Shown here: positions 22,946 through 34,562 of the stretch, in pieces
Numbering within the stretch: the stretch's first letter is position 1
How the letters are laid out: every line of letters starts with the position of its first letter
Assembly (NCBI RefSeq): GCF_012489685.1
Contig: NC_080044.1
Span: 32,543,021-32,607,020, forward strand
Direction of reading: 5' to 3'
DNA: 64,000 nt
Origin: Lotus japonicus
Taxonomy: Eukaryota > Streptophyta > Magnoliopsida > Fabales > Fabaceae
The notes under the pieces: generated by a model
Told to the model about the DNA's origin: nothing
Databases searched by the model: none
What the model saw: only the letters and a program-made list of their open reading frames with translations
Made by a program: the position numbers and the translations under genes

Positions 22946-25438
22946 CTGACAAAGGGCGTAGTCCGCCAAAACACAAGCAGAAGGCGCGAGGGTCAACTCC
23001 AAAGAATTACATAAGTAATACACCCAGTAGATAAAGTTTAAGGGATAACTACTTAGGCTTAGAAGTATGTGATAGCACTATAAATTGTATATCTTCCAAT
23101 GAATATGAATGAAAATTAATGAAAATTAACATGTGTCAAATAAGATTAACAAGTATCAATCACACTCGGCAACTAAGTCAGTATGCATGGTGCATGAATG
23201 AGATGACGAGGAACAAGATGCAATCCGGAAGGATGGACACCAACGAGTCAGTCCTATCACCGGCCAAAGTGGGACCATTTCTGCTCGGGCATCTCTTACA
23301 CCAAACAAAATGTAGTCAGATCAACAGTATACCCGTAGGCCTGCCATTTCTGTCTGCTACTAAGAATCACTGTAGTGTTCTTATATGGAAATCCGGGTCT
23401 TAGGACCATTTTGGAATCCATCGAGGTCCGACTTCCCGCCGTGTATTAACCCCAGAAATGTGTGAATGAATGCAGCGTGATTAGCCAAACAACGTCTCCG
23501 ACCTCACTCGTCACGTCGTCACGTGTTCTAGCTAACTTATTGTCTCTAAAAAGAATACCCTAAGGTAAATGTCGATTCTACGACAAAAGTCAATTAAATA
23601 TAAAAATTGTATTATCTCATGATGACTTCTCGGGTCATCCGACTCATCTCCATCCGATGAGTAACAATGTACTTGGAAACTTATAGTTCCCTGACAAAAG
23701 TCAATTAAATATAAAAACTGCTCAGCGAGCAAAGAGAAACAATGTACTTGGAAACTTATAGTTCCCTGACTTATCTTTTAGATAGTCGAATAAATAAACT
23801 GCTCATCGAGCAAAGAGTATAAAATACTCAGAAACTTATTAGTTTCTCGGCTTATCTTTTAGATAGCCAAACAACAAAATTGCTCATCGAGCAAAAGAGT
23901 ATTAAAATACTCAGAAACTTATTAGTTTCTCTAAATCTTGGATTCGACGACACATCTCATTTTCCAAAGCTAGTATTCAAACCCTAAGCTTTCATCTGAG
24001 ATTGTTATCATTATTTAAAGGGTTCAAAGGTTGTTTAATGTCTTATGAATTTTCCTTCTGAAATGGTTTCCATTTAGTTTTATCTCTAATCTTATGAGTT
24101 TGAAAGATCCCATAATCCCAAGTAACTCCCAGAGAAGGTCTCGATCCACTGAAATATTGTTAAGGGCCCGAACCTCGGTCCGTCCTGTCAAACTTTCCCA
24201 AAATCTCATGATAAGTTCTGGCATAACTGCCCGTTTATCCTCTCTGACGTGCAACAGATATATGTGTAATTTCAAAATCAAAGTAACACAATCCAACAGT
24301 CATGGCACATATATCAACACATCCCAGATTAACCATTTAGCACATAGCATGTAAATCAATATCAACACATACTAGATTAACCATTTAGCACATAGCATGT
24401 AAATCAATATCAAAAACAAATCCAGCGATAAATGATTATCGTTGTCAGCCGAAGCCTCAGAAAACATTTTCCAGTCAATCACAATCAAGTGCATAAACAG
24501 TAAATAAAGTCGAATTCGTCGACACCTAAAGCATTATCTAGTATTCAGTGAGTAGCCCTCACCTGTAGCTCCTCCAGTGTGATCCTGAAGCGTTCCTTCA
24601 CAATCTCCTCCTTCCGCTCTTTGGAATTCCTCAAACGAACCTTAGAGCGAAAACCAGAGAATTCAATCACAATCAGTCAGAACTCAACAGACAACAATTA
24701 CTAAAGTTACACGAAGCATCATAAACTCTGAAGTACGATAATCTAACGCGATAAGACAAGTTTTCGAAAAAAGAATTTTTCCTCCCCCCTGGAGGTGCTC
24801 TTGGCCACACACACTAATTGTGTGCGCCGATTTTTCTTCGATCAAACTTGGTTCCTAGGTTATCATTAGTCGTAACTAAGACGAATTAAAGCTCGGAAAA
24901 ACTATCGGATCGAAAACTGTCGCAAGGGTATTTTGGTCAGTGTTTTTAGCTCAGAATTTCAAAATTGGAATTTCGAAAAACAAATTTGATGGGGACGTCA
25001 CCAACGACGTTTATGACAACTAATTCTACTGGCGCTAAGCTCAGTCGAGAGTTTTAAGTCTAAAGGACGAAGCTTTGGCCAAAAATGAGTTTTTCGAGCA
25101 GAATTGAAACTCAGCGGCAATTCAGCGAGATTCGGCAAAATGTAATCCGCTAAACATGCTCTTGGGCATGCAGGGAATAAGTTTAGACAGAGAAATCGAG
25201 TTATTTGGACAGTTTTACGAAAAGCTCAAAACTTTGAGCACAGAAAGACATAGAGAAAAGCGATAGAATTGACGATCAGAAGTAAGAAATAGCATCTATA
25301 CCTCGAGGTCTTCGAGTAGCAACGAACGGTGCACCGATCAGGCAAGAAACGGCGAAAATCTCTTCTTCTTCCTCCTCCTCCTCCAAGCTCGCGGGTTTGA
25401 TGGCTATGGTGTTGGAAAATTTTTGATTTTTTTCAAGC

Positions 25439-25446
25439 TATTTATA
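25439..25446 (-). promoter_or_regulatory. TATA box in the 3' LTR
   Basis: TATAAATA on the minus strand, about 705 bp from the LTR 5' end, in the same place as in the other LTR copies of this family. Confidence 0.6.
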
Positions 25447-26189
25447 GTTTATGGAAAATGCGGAAAAATGAAAATTTTGCGATTCCGACTTTTCCTGTGC
25501 CATCCTCTGTGATTTCTAAGATAGGTTCTGGCGACAGAATTCCAAAACTCAGAATAGGTTTCTTGGAATTAAGACAAACGATCCAAAGTCGGTGTAAATC
25601 TATTTTACCCGAAAAACTACTTTTGCAATTGATGTCGGATGAGAAAACTTCTTTCTGAAGAAAGATTAGAAACCTTGAAAGAAATAGGTGTACGCGTGTG
25701 GAATCTTTGTTTGAAGCACCGAATAGAAAAAGTCTTCATCGACCATTTATTTTAGGTTTCTTGAGCTATCAGGGGTTAAGTTTCGGCAAACCTCCGAGAA
25801 CTAGAATCAGACGTTCGTACATTTCAGGGTTTCGTATCGAAATGCTTGTCATGGAAAAATTAAGAGAAGTTCTAACATTTCTCTGAAGATTTTTGGAATT
25901 AGTTTCATCGTGTCTTTAAGTGCAAATTAGTCGTTTACTAACGTTCTTGTCCTAGGTATAAGCGAATACTACTTGCGCTATAACTTATATCGACTTTAAT
26001 ACTATTCTTAGCCTTTTCCTGAACTTTCTCCTTCATAAATTTATTCCATTTGATAAACACTTGTTCAGGTTTTCCTTCACGTTACATCGAAACTAATCGT
26101 GAATAGGAATTTTTTTCGGTTTATTCTAAGCTTAAAAACTTGGGTCTCACATTACTACCCTCCAAAAAGAAAGTTTCGACCTCGAAAAC

Positions 26190-29156
26190 TTAAGGTTCAG
26201 CAAAAAGTTCCAGATACTGTTCCTTGATCTTTTCCTTCAGCTCCCATGTCGCATCACCAGTGTCCTTGTTCCAAATGACTTTCACCAACACAATCTCTTT
26301 ACCCCTCAACTGTTTTATCCTTGTATCAACAATGCTAATTGGCGGCGTCTCGAATGACAGATCATCCTTCAACTCGATGTCATCAAGTTCGATAACATGC
26401 GTCGGATCCGCAATATACTTCCTCAGTTGTGATACATGAAATACATCGTGAATGTTTGATAGAAACGGTGGTAGTGCAATCTGATAAGCAACTGGTCCTA
26501 CTCGACGGGTAATTTGATAAGGTCCAATGAACTTTGGCGTAAGCTTCCTTGACTTAATCGCTCGTCCAACTCCCGTATTCTGTGTAACTCGCAGAAATAC
26601 ATGGTCTCCTTCTTCAAATTCTAGAGTTCTGCGCCTTTGATCGGCATAACTTTTTTGTCTACTTTGAGAAGTCTTCATTTTCTCTCTGATCTGTTTGATC
26701 TTCTCAGTTGTCTGTTGCAGAAGTTCTGGTCCAACTAACAAATTCTCTCCATCTTGATACCAACACAAAGGTGTTCTACACTTGCGGCCATACAAAGCTT
26801 CATACGGTGCCATACCTATGCTCGTATGAAAACTGTTGTTGTAAGTGAACTCAATCAATGGCAGTAGATCATCCCAACTGCCCTTGTTGTCTAATACGCA
26901 AGCTCGTAGTAAGTCTTCCAATGATTGAATAGTTCTCTCAGTCTGTCCATCAGTCTGTGGATGATAAGCAGAACTTAATCTCAGCCTTGTTCCCAATGCC
27001 TCTTGAAGAGCTCCCCAAAAATGTGAAGTAAACTTTAGGTCTCGATCGGAAACAATACTAGTCGGTACCCCATGAAGGCGTACAATCTCAGCTATGTAAA
27101 TCTCCGACAGTTTCTCCACGTTGTAGGTAGTTCTCACAGGTATAAAGTGAGCCGACTTGGTCAATCGATCCACTATTACCCAAATCGAATCATATCCCTT
27201 CTGAGTTCTCGGCAAAGCCACGACAAAATCCATCGATATACTATCCCATTTCCATTCTGGCACATCACTACTTTGTAGCATACCTGAAGGTTTCTGATGT
27301 TCCACCTTAGCTTTCTGACATGTTAAACACGCAACTACATACTCAACCACTTGTCTTTTCATTCTTGGCCACCAAAAATTCATCTTCAAGTCTTGGTACA
27401 TCTTTTTCATTCCAGGATGAATGCTCAACTTGCTCTTGTGACCTTCGTCCATAATCAACCTCCTCAAGTCAGGGTTGTTAGGTATGCAAACTCTATCCTT
27501 GCACCGCAGGATATTGTCACTTCCTACCTTGAATTCTGGGTCCTTACCCTGAATTACCAAATTTCTCTTCCCGAGTAGAAATTCATCTTGTAACTGTTGG
27601 TCTCGGATTTCTTCCATCAATCCATTGGCGATTCTGATCATACCGAACTTCAGTTCACCCTCGGACGATCTCACATCTAAGCACAAATCTTGAAATTGTT
27701 CTAGCAGTTGCAGCTCTTTAACCATCATCGATGAGATATGCATCTTCCTGCTCAAGGCATCAACAACAACATTAGCCTTTCCAGGATGATACTGCAGAGT
27801 AAATTCATAATCCTTGATAAATTCCATACATCGTCGTTGTCTCATGTTCAGCTCCTTCTGCTCAAACAAGTACTTCAGACTCTTATGGTCACTGAATATG
27901 GTAAAGATGCATCCATATAAGTAATGTCTCCAGATTTTCAGTGAAAATACTATAGCAGCTAGCTCTAAGTCATGAGTCGGATAATTCTTCTCGTGAACCT
28001 TCAGTTGTCGTGAAGCATAAGCCACTACTTTCCAATGTTGCATCAACACACATCCCAAACCTTGATGCGAAGCATCACAGTAAACCTCATACGGTTCCTC
28101 TGGTTGTGGTAGAACGAGTACAGGTGACGTCGTCAAACGTTCCTTCATCGTCTGGAAGCTAGTTTCGCACGCTTCGGTCCATGCAAAAGGTTGATCCTTC
28201 CTCGTAAGTTGAGTCAAAGGTCCAACAATCTTGGCGAAGTTCTCGATGAAACGACGATAGTATCCCGCCAAACCGACGAAACTTATGATTTCAGTCACAG
28301 TCCTTGGCTGTTCCCATTTCAACACGGTCTCTACCTTTGCTGGGTCCACAGCTATACCCTCTTTAGAGATCACATGGCCTAAGAATTTGACTTCTTCAAT
28401 CCAAAATTCGCACTTGGAAGGGTTGGCGTACAACTCCTTTTCCCTTAGCACTTGTAAAACCTGACGCAGGTGCTCCTCATGATCCTTAGCATCCTTTGAG
28501 TAAATTAGAATGTCGTCAATAAACACCACGACGAATCGATCTAAGAAAGTATGAAAAGTCATGTTCATGTAGTCCATGAAAATAGCAGGTGCGTTCGTCA
28601 CCCCAAATGACATCACTAAATATTCATAGTGTCCGTAGCGAGTTCGGAATGCCGTCTTCTGGATATCCTCAGTCTTTACTCTGATCTGATGGTAACCCGA
28701 CTTCAGGTCTATTTTTGAGAATACCGCAGCTCCTCGAATTTGATCCATCAAATCATCAATTCTAGGTAACAGATACCTATTCTTGACGGTTGCTTTGTTA
28801 AGTTGTCGGTAGTCGACACACAATCTAGATCTTCCATCCTTCTTCTTTACCAATAAAACTGGCGCTCCCCAAGGCGAAACGCTTGGCCGGATAAATCCTT
28901 TCGACAGAAGATCCTCTATCTGAGACTTCAATTCCACTAACTCTGCAAGTGCCATACGATATGGTGCAATCGAAATCGGCCTTGTTCCCGGTACGATGTC
29001 AATAGCAAACTCGACGTCGCGTACAGGCGGCAATCCAGGTACATCGTCAGGAAAAATATCAATGAAGTCTCTCACGACTGGAATATTGTTCACTTCCGGA
29101 TTCCCTTTACTCTCTAAGTTTAGCAATACAGAGTACTCTTGAGATCCTTCGTTCAA
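26190..29156 (-). pseudogene. Ty3 Pol: reverse transcriptase, RNase H, integrase, chromodomain-like end
   Basis: Open for 988 codons. [17 protein letters not shown] and the catalytic VVFIDD box at residues about 210-215. RNase [15 protein letters not shown] (D361). Integrase: a His/Cys zinc region ending CLTCQKAK, the SMDFV aspartate, the SIVSDRD aspartate and the [13 protein letters not shown] block. The last 60 residues ([31 protein letters not shown]) resemble the chromodomain of Tekay/Del integrases, which guides insertion to heterochromatin. There is no ATG at the front: the frame begins just where the gag-protease frame stops, and the change of frame near 29150-29200 looks like an indel. 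Otherwise no internal stop. Confidence 0.9.
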
Positions 29157-30226
29157 AGAGACACTAATGTGGTTGGCAGATAGATACTCGAAAGATCCGA
29201 GTCAGGAAATACCACTCTCTTTCGATTGCAGTCCAAAAGACAATGATAATGAGATAACCAATCCATTCCTCGGATAACATCTAAGTTCTTGAGAGTTATG
29301 CATACTAGGTTAGCATGAAAGATTCTATCTCTATATGTCACCGGACAGTACATGCATGCAGCATTAGCTAGTAGGGTTTTAGCAGGTGTGGTAACAATAA
29401 GATCAAAGCTCAAAGCAGTAACAGGAAGTTTCAATCTGGTCACACATTCCCTCGAGATAAACGAATGCGTTGCACCGGAATCGAAAAGTACAGTTAGAAG
29501 ATTACCGTCAATCTCGCAATTTCCTCTGATCAGACCGTCAACTCCTTCAGCCTCTTCACCATCCATGGTGTAAACTCTTGCTTTCGCAGCAGGGCGCTTT
29601 CCTCGAGCAGTTCCAGATGATTCACATTTGGGCGCCTTGCATTCCTTGCCGAGATGCCCCAGTTGGTTACAATTGAACCATCGCTTCCCTTTGTCCTCGC
29701 ACTTATCAGCATAGTGACCAATTTCCCCACATCTGTAACATGACACTTGTTTCCTTGCCCCTCTAGCTATGGCAGGAAACTTGCCCTTCATCTTGTTGTC
29801 AAACGGTCCCGCCTGGAACGTTCTATAGTTCACGGCCAAATGTCCACGTCGTTTGCACTTGCAGCATTTTGGTCCAGTCACTGAGCACTGAAAGGCGTAG
29901 TTTCCAAGTTTCCCACAACGGTAGCATGACACAGCCTCCTGGCAAATAGTTGCGGTCGTTGACTTGCGTGATCCTGGGGTAGGGTCTCTTCCCTCGGGAT
30001 GCTGGTATGGCTTCCACTGCCGGTACTCCTGAGAACCTGATCTCACTGGTCCTCCAGTTCCAGCTCGGTCCAATCCACTATGCTGGTACTTGGACGCCTC
30101 GATTAGCGGTTGAGGTTGCTCACGTGCAGCCTCCTCAGCGCGTCTGTAAGCGTCCTCAGTAGCCTAATTCATCATTGCCTCAATCATTGTAGCTATTGCC
30201 TTCGCCATTCGGTCAGGGCTCACCAT
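29153..30226 (-). pseudogene. Ty3 Gag remnant with zinc knuckles and protease
   Basis: The frame starts at the ATG 30226-30224, meets a TAG at 30166-30164, then runs open to 29153. Visible: three CCHC-type zinc knuckles (CYRCGKLGNYAFQC, CYRCGEIGHYADKC, CFNCNQLGHLGKEC as read in frame, the last with W or C variants) and the aspartic protease signature LFDSGATHSFIS. The capsid (retrotransposon gag) core expected between the N-terminus and the knuckles is missing: only about 100 codons separate the ATG from the first knuckle. The element therefore cannot make its own particles. Confidence 0.85.
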
Positions 30227-30422
30227 CCTATGCTTAGTCAAACAAACAGTTAGTACTCATCATAAGATAGCATCTAGCATAACTAGACAATATGATTAAG
30301 CAATAACTTCAATCAATTCTAAGCGAAAAATCGCTTGCAGACAATCAATTTTCACTCTTTGCAGAGTCACACAACCTAGCACAGAAGACCTATTCCCCAA
30401 AGACTCCCGAAAGACTCGACAA

Positions 30423-30434
30423 GCTCTGATACCA
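30423..30434 (-). promoter_or_regulatory. Primer-binding site (initiator Met tRNA)
   Basis: TGGTATCAGAGC on the minus strand, three bases after the end of the 5' LTR. Confidence 0.9.
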
Positions 30435-30932
30435 CAATGTAACACCCCGATTTCGGTAGCGTCACTTTAGTAACCAAAAAGAAAGTAAAGCGAAAAAACG
30501 TGAATATTTTTTTTTCGATTTGTTTAAATAATAAACTTAACGACTTGTCGAAATAAAGACTCTTTAGCAAAAGATAAAACATAACTAATGTACAATATAT
30601 TTACAGCCCCCGCTGTAAGTAGAGAACCACGTCATGAGTAACCTCCAGTGATGGGAAGTAACCGAAAGTAGTGCCCGTGGGCAGTATGTACAAACCAAGT
30701 GAAAGGTCAAGTGTTCGCAATACAGTCCTCCAAAATGTAAGTAGGTCAGTCCAAAACGGCCTGAATAAGACCTCCTAGTCCAACCAACTCTCTGTGATTT
30801 CCATAAAGAAAACCACACAAAAAGCTAACGGTCGGGAACCTACCATGCCCCAAAATACGAACATGAAGACCAGAGCTATAACTCTACTCCTACCCTATTT
30901 CTGTCAAGAGGAGTACACCCCAGCACTCACAA

Positions 30933-31409
30933 CTACATACTGGCGTGGTCATCGTCCGAATCAGAATCTAGGATGACTAGGTCAATGTCTGCAACCATCC
31001 CTCCTCTCGCTGCTGCAACAAGCTCCTGTGCTGGTCTCATGGTTCCAGAACCCGAACCAAGGTCAGCAGCAACGACAACAGTAGGTGAGCTGGAGTCCGA
31101 TGGAGTCCCTCCCACAGGCTCCTCCTCCGAGGGGTCCTCATCGTTAGAAGACGACGGTGGTGGTGGTACTCCTACACCGGGTCCGCAGTGCACGCCGGGT
31201 GGCAGGTTGAAGCTGACAGTATAACACCTCAGAACTCCCTCCGTCAAGTGTACCAGACTGTCGACACGATCTTCCATTATTCTCCCCGAGTAAGTCGCTC
31301 TGTGGCCAGCGGGGTCGACCACCCATGAGCCGGGGATCTCCTGATCTAGCATCTCAAACCTAGTCCCCCCCGAAGGGTGGACCATCGTGAACCAATCCGC
31401 CATGGACAT
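30933..31409 (-). CDS. LTR-encoded MSMADWF-type protein (5' LTR copy)
   Basis: Same 158-residue protein as in the 3' LTR, with only a few residue changes (for example SGG for SEG near residue 14, Ser for Asn after RVD, Thr for Ile before VSFNL). The frame is intact in both LTRs. It begins about 2.4 kb downstream of the TATA box at 33849 and ends about 495 bp before the LTR end, so in the element's RNA it would lie in the long 5' leader. Confidence 0.65.
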   Translation of the reverse strand: MSMADWFTMVHPSGGTRFEMLDQEIPGSWVVDPAGHRATYSGRIMEDRVDSLVHLTEGVLRCYTVSFNLPPGVHCGPGVGVPPPPSSSNDEDPSEEEPVGGTPSDSSSPTVVVAADLGSGSGTMRPAQELVAAARGGMVADIDLVILDSDSDDDHASM

Positions 31410-33848
31410 CTGACAAAGGGCGTAGTCCGCCAAAACACAAGCAGAAGGCGCGAGGGTCAACTCCAAAGAATTACATAAGTAATACACCCAGTAGATAAAG
31501 TTTAAGGGATAACTACTTAGGCTTAGAAGTATGTGATAGCATTATAAATTGTATATCTTCCAATGAATATGAATGACAATTAATGACAATTAACATGTGT
31601 CAAATAAGATTAACAAGTATCAATTACACTCGGCAACTAAGTCAGTATGCATGGTGCATGAATGAGATGACGAGGAACAAGATGCAATCCGGAAGGATGG
31701 ACACCAACGCGTCAGTCCTATCACCGGCCAAAGTGGGACCATTTCTGCTCGGGCATCTCTTACACCAAACAAAATGTTGTCAGATCAACAGTATACCCGT
31801 AGGCCTGCCATTTCTGTCTGCTACTAAGAATCACCGTAGTGTTCCTATATGGAAATCCGGGTCTTAGGACAATTTTGGAATCCATCGAGGTCCGACTTCC
31901 CGCCATGTATTAACCCCAGAAATGTGTGAATGAATGCAGCGTGATTAGACAAACAACATCTTCGACCTCACTCGTCACGTCGTCACGTGTTCTAGCTAAC
32001 TTATTGTGTCTAAAAAGAATACCCTAAGGTAATTGTCGATTTTGCGACAAAAGACAATTAAATATAAAATTGTATTATCTCATGATGACTTCTCGGGTCA
32101 TCCGACTCATCTCCATCTGATGGTTAAAAACTGCTCAGCGAGCAAAGAGTAACAATGTACTTGGAAACTTATAGTTTCCTTACTTATCTTTTAGATAGTC
32201 GAATAAATAAACTGCTCATCGAGCAAAGAGTATAAAATACTCAGAAACTTATTAGTTTCCCGGCTTATCTTTTAGATAGCCAAACAACAAAATTTCTCAT
32301 CGAGCAAAAGAGTATTAAAATACTCAGAAACTTATTAGTTTCTCTAAATCTTGGATTCGACGACACATCTCATTTTCCAAAGCTAGTATTCAAACCCTAA
32401 GCTTTCATCTGAGATTGTTATCATTATTTAAAGGGTTCAGAGGTTGTTTAATATCTTATGAATTTTCCTTGTGAAATGGTTTCCATTTAGTTTTATCTCT
32501 AATCTTATGAGTTTGAAAGATCCCATAATCCCATGTAATTCCCAGAGAATGTCTCGATCCACTAAAATATTGTTAAGGGCCCGAACCTCGGTCCGTCCCG
32601 TCAAACTTTCCCAAAATCTCATGATAAGTTCTGGCATAACTGCCCGTTTATTCTCTCTGACGTGCAACAGATATATGTGTAATTTCAAAATCAAAGTAAC
32701 ACAATCCAACAGTCATGACACATATATCAACAAATCCTAGATTAACCATTTAGCACATAGCATGTAAATCAATATCAACACATCCTAGATTAACCATTTA
32801 GCACATAGCATGTAAATCAATATCAAAAACAAATCCATCGATAAATGATTATCATTGTCAGCCGAAACCTCAGAAAACATTTTCCAGTCAATCACAATCA
32901 AGTGCATAAACAGTAAATCAAGTCGAATTCGTCGACACCTAAAGCATTATCTAGTATTCAGTGAGTAGCCCTCACCTGTAGCTCCTCCAGTGTAATCCTG
33001 AAGCGTTCCTTCACAATCTCCTCCTTCCACTCCTTGGAATTCCTCAAACGAACCTTAGAGCGAAAACCACAGAATTCAATCACAATCAGCCAGAACTCAG
33101 CAGACAACAATTACTAAAGTTACACGAAGCATCATAAACTCCGAAGTACGATAATCTAACGCGATAAGACAAGTTTTCGAAAAAAGAATTTTTCCTCCCC
33201 CCTGGAGGTGCTCTCGGCCACACACACTAATTGTGTGCGCCGATTTTTCTTCGATCAAACTTGGTTCCTAGGTTATCATTAGTCGTAACTAAGGCGAATT
33301 AAAGCTCGGAAAATTTATCGGATCGAAAACTGTCGCAGGGGTATTTTGGTTAGTGTTTTTAGCTCGAAATTTCAAAATTGGAATTTCGAAAAACAAATTT
33401 GATGGGGACGTCACCAACGACGTTTAAGACAACTAATCCTACTGGCGCTAAGCTCAGTCGAGAGTTATAAGTCTAAAGGACGAAGCTTTGGCAAAAAATG
33501 GGTTTTTCGAGCAGAATTGAAACTCGGCGGCAATTCGGCGAGATTCGGCAAAATGTAATCCGCTAAACATGCTCTTGGGCATGCAGGGAATAAGTTTAGA
33601 CAGAGAAATCGAGTTATTTGGACAGTTTTACGAAAAGCTCAAAACTTTGAGCACAGAAAGACATAGAGAAAAGCGACAGAATTGAAGATCAGAAGTAAGA
33701 AATAACATCTATACCTCGAGGTCTTCGAGTAGCAACGAACGGTGCAGCGATCAGGCAAGAAACGGCGAAAATCTCTTCTTCCTCCTCCTCCTCCAAGCTC
33801 GCGGGTTTGATGGCTATGGTGTTGGAAAATTTTTGATTTTTTTCAAGC

Positions 33849-33856
33849 TATTTATA
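33849..33856 (-). promoter_or_regulatory. TATA box in the 5' LTR
   Basis: TATAAATA on the minus strand within AACTATAAATAGC; the same box occurs in the solo LTRs at 48487-48494 and 54879-54886. Confidence 0.65.
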
Positions 33857-34562
33857 GTTTATGGAAAATGCGGAAAAATGAAAATTTTGCGATTCCGAGT
33901 TTTCCTGTGCCATCCTCTGTGATTTCTAAGATAAGTTCTGGCGACAGAATTCCAAAACTCAGAATAAGTTTCTTGGAATTAAGACAAACGATCCAAAGTC
34001 GGTGTAAATCTATTTTACCCGAAAAACTACTTTTGCAATTGATATCGGATGAGAAAACTTCTTTCTGAAGAAAGATTAGAAACCTCGAAAGAAATAGGTG
34101 TACGCTTGTGGAATCTTCTTTTGAAGCTCCGAATAGAAAAAGTCTTCATCGACCGTTTATTTTAGGTTTCTTAAGCTAACAGGGGTTTAGTTTCGGCAAA
34201 CCTCCGAGAACTAGAATCAGACGTTCGTACATTTCAGGGTTTCGTATCGAAATGCTTGTCATGGAAAGATTAAGAGAAGTTCTAACATTTCTCTGAAAAT
34301 TTTTGGAATTAGTTTCCATCGTGTCTTTAAGTGCAAATTAGTCGTTTACTAACGTTCTTGTCCTAGGTATAAGCGAATACTACTTGCGCTATAACTTATA
34401 TCGACTTTAATACTATTCTTAGCCTTTTCCTGAACTTTCTCCTTCATAAATTTATTCCATTTGATAAACACTTGTTCAGGTTTTCCTTCACGTTACATCG
34501 AAACTAATCGTGAATAGAAATTTTATTCGGTTTATTCTAAGTTTAAAAACTTGGGTCTCACA

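Larger units (their letters stand above)
21975..26151 (-). repeat. 3' LTR of the Tekay-type element
   Basis: Minus-strand LTR with TG...CA ends. Contains a TATA box (TATAAATA, 25439-25446) and the MSMADWF-type reading frame (22469-22945) toward its 3' end. No perfect 5-bp target duplication: flank CATCA at 21970-21974 against ATTCA at 34563-34567. Confidence 0.92.
21975..34562 (-). mobile_element. Tekay/Del-type Ty3 chromovirus with giant LTRs (defective)
   Basis: Class I element of 12.6 kb on the minus strand. 5' LTR 30438-34562 (4125 bp), internal part 26152-30437 (4286 bp), 3' LTR 21975-26151 (4177 bp). LTRs begin TGTGAGACCC and end GGGGTGTTACA. The primer site matches initiator Met tRNA (30423-30434). 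Domain order PR-RT-RH-IN plus a chromodomain-like C-terminus, together with LTRs over 4 kb, fits the Tekay/Del chromoviruses. The LTRs look very similar, differing at only a few sites per 100 bases by eye, so insertion was recent. The capsid part of gag is absent, and the reading frame is broken between protease and RT. Confidence 0.92.
30438..34562 (-). repeat. 5' LTR of the Tekay-type element
   Basis: 4125-bp LTR. TATA box at 33849-33856, so transcription should begin about 740 bp into the LTR and leave a transcribed R-U5 part of over 3 kb that includes the MSMADWF-type frame. Confidence 0.92.

Noticed and set aside
30423..30434. tRNA gene fragment
   Set aside because: Just the 12-base primer-binding complement next to an LTR, not a tRNA gene.
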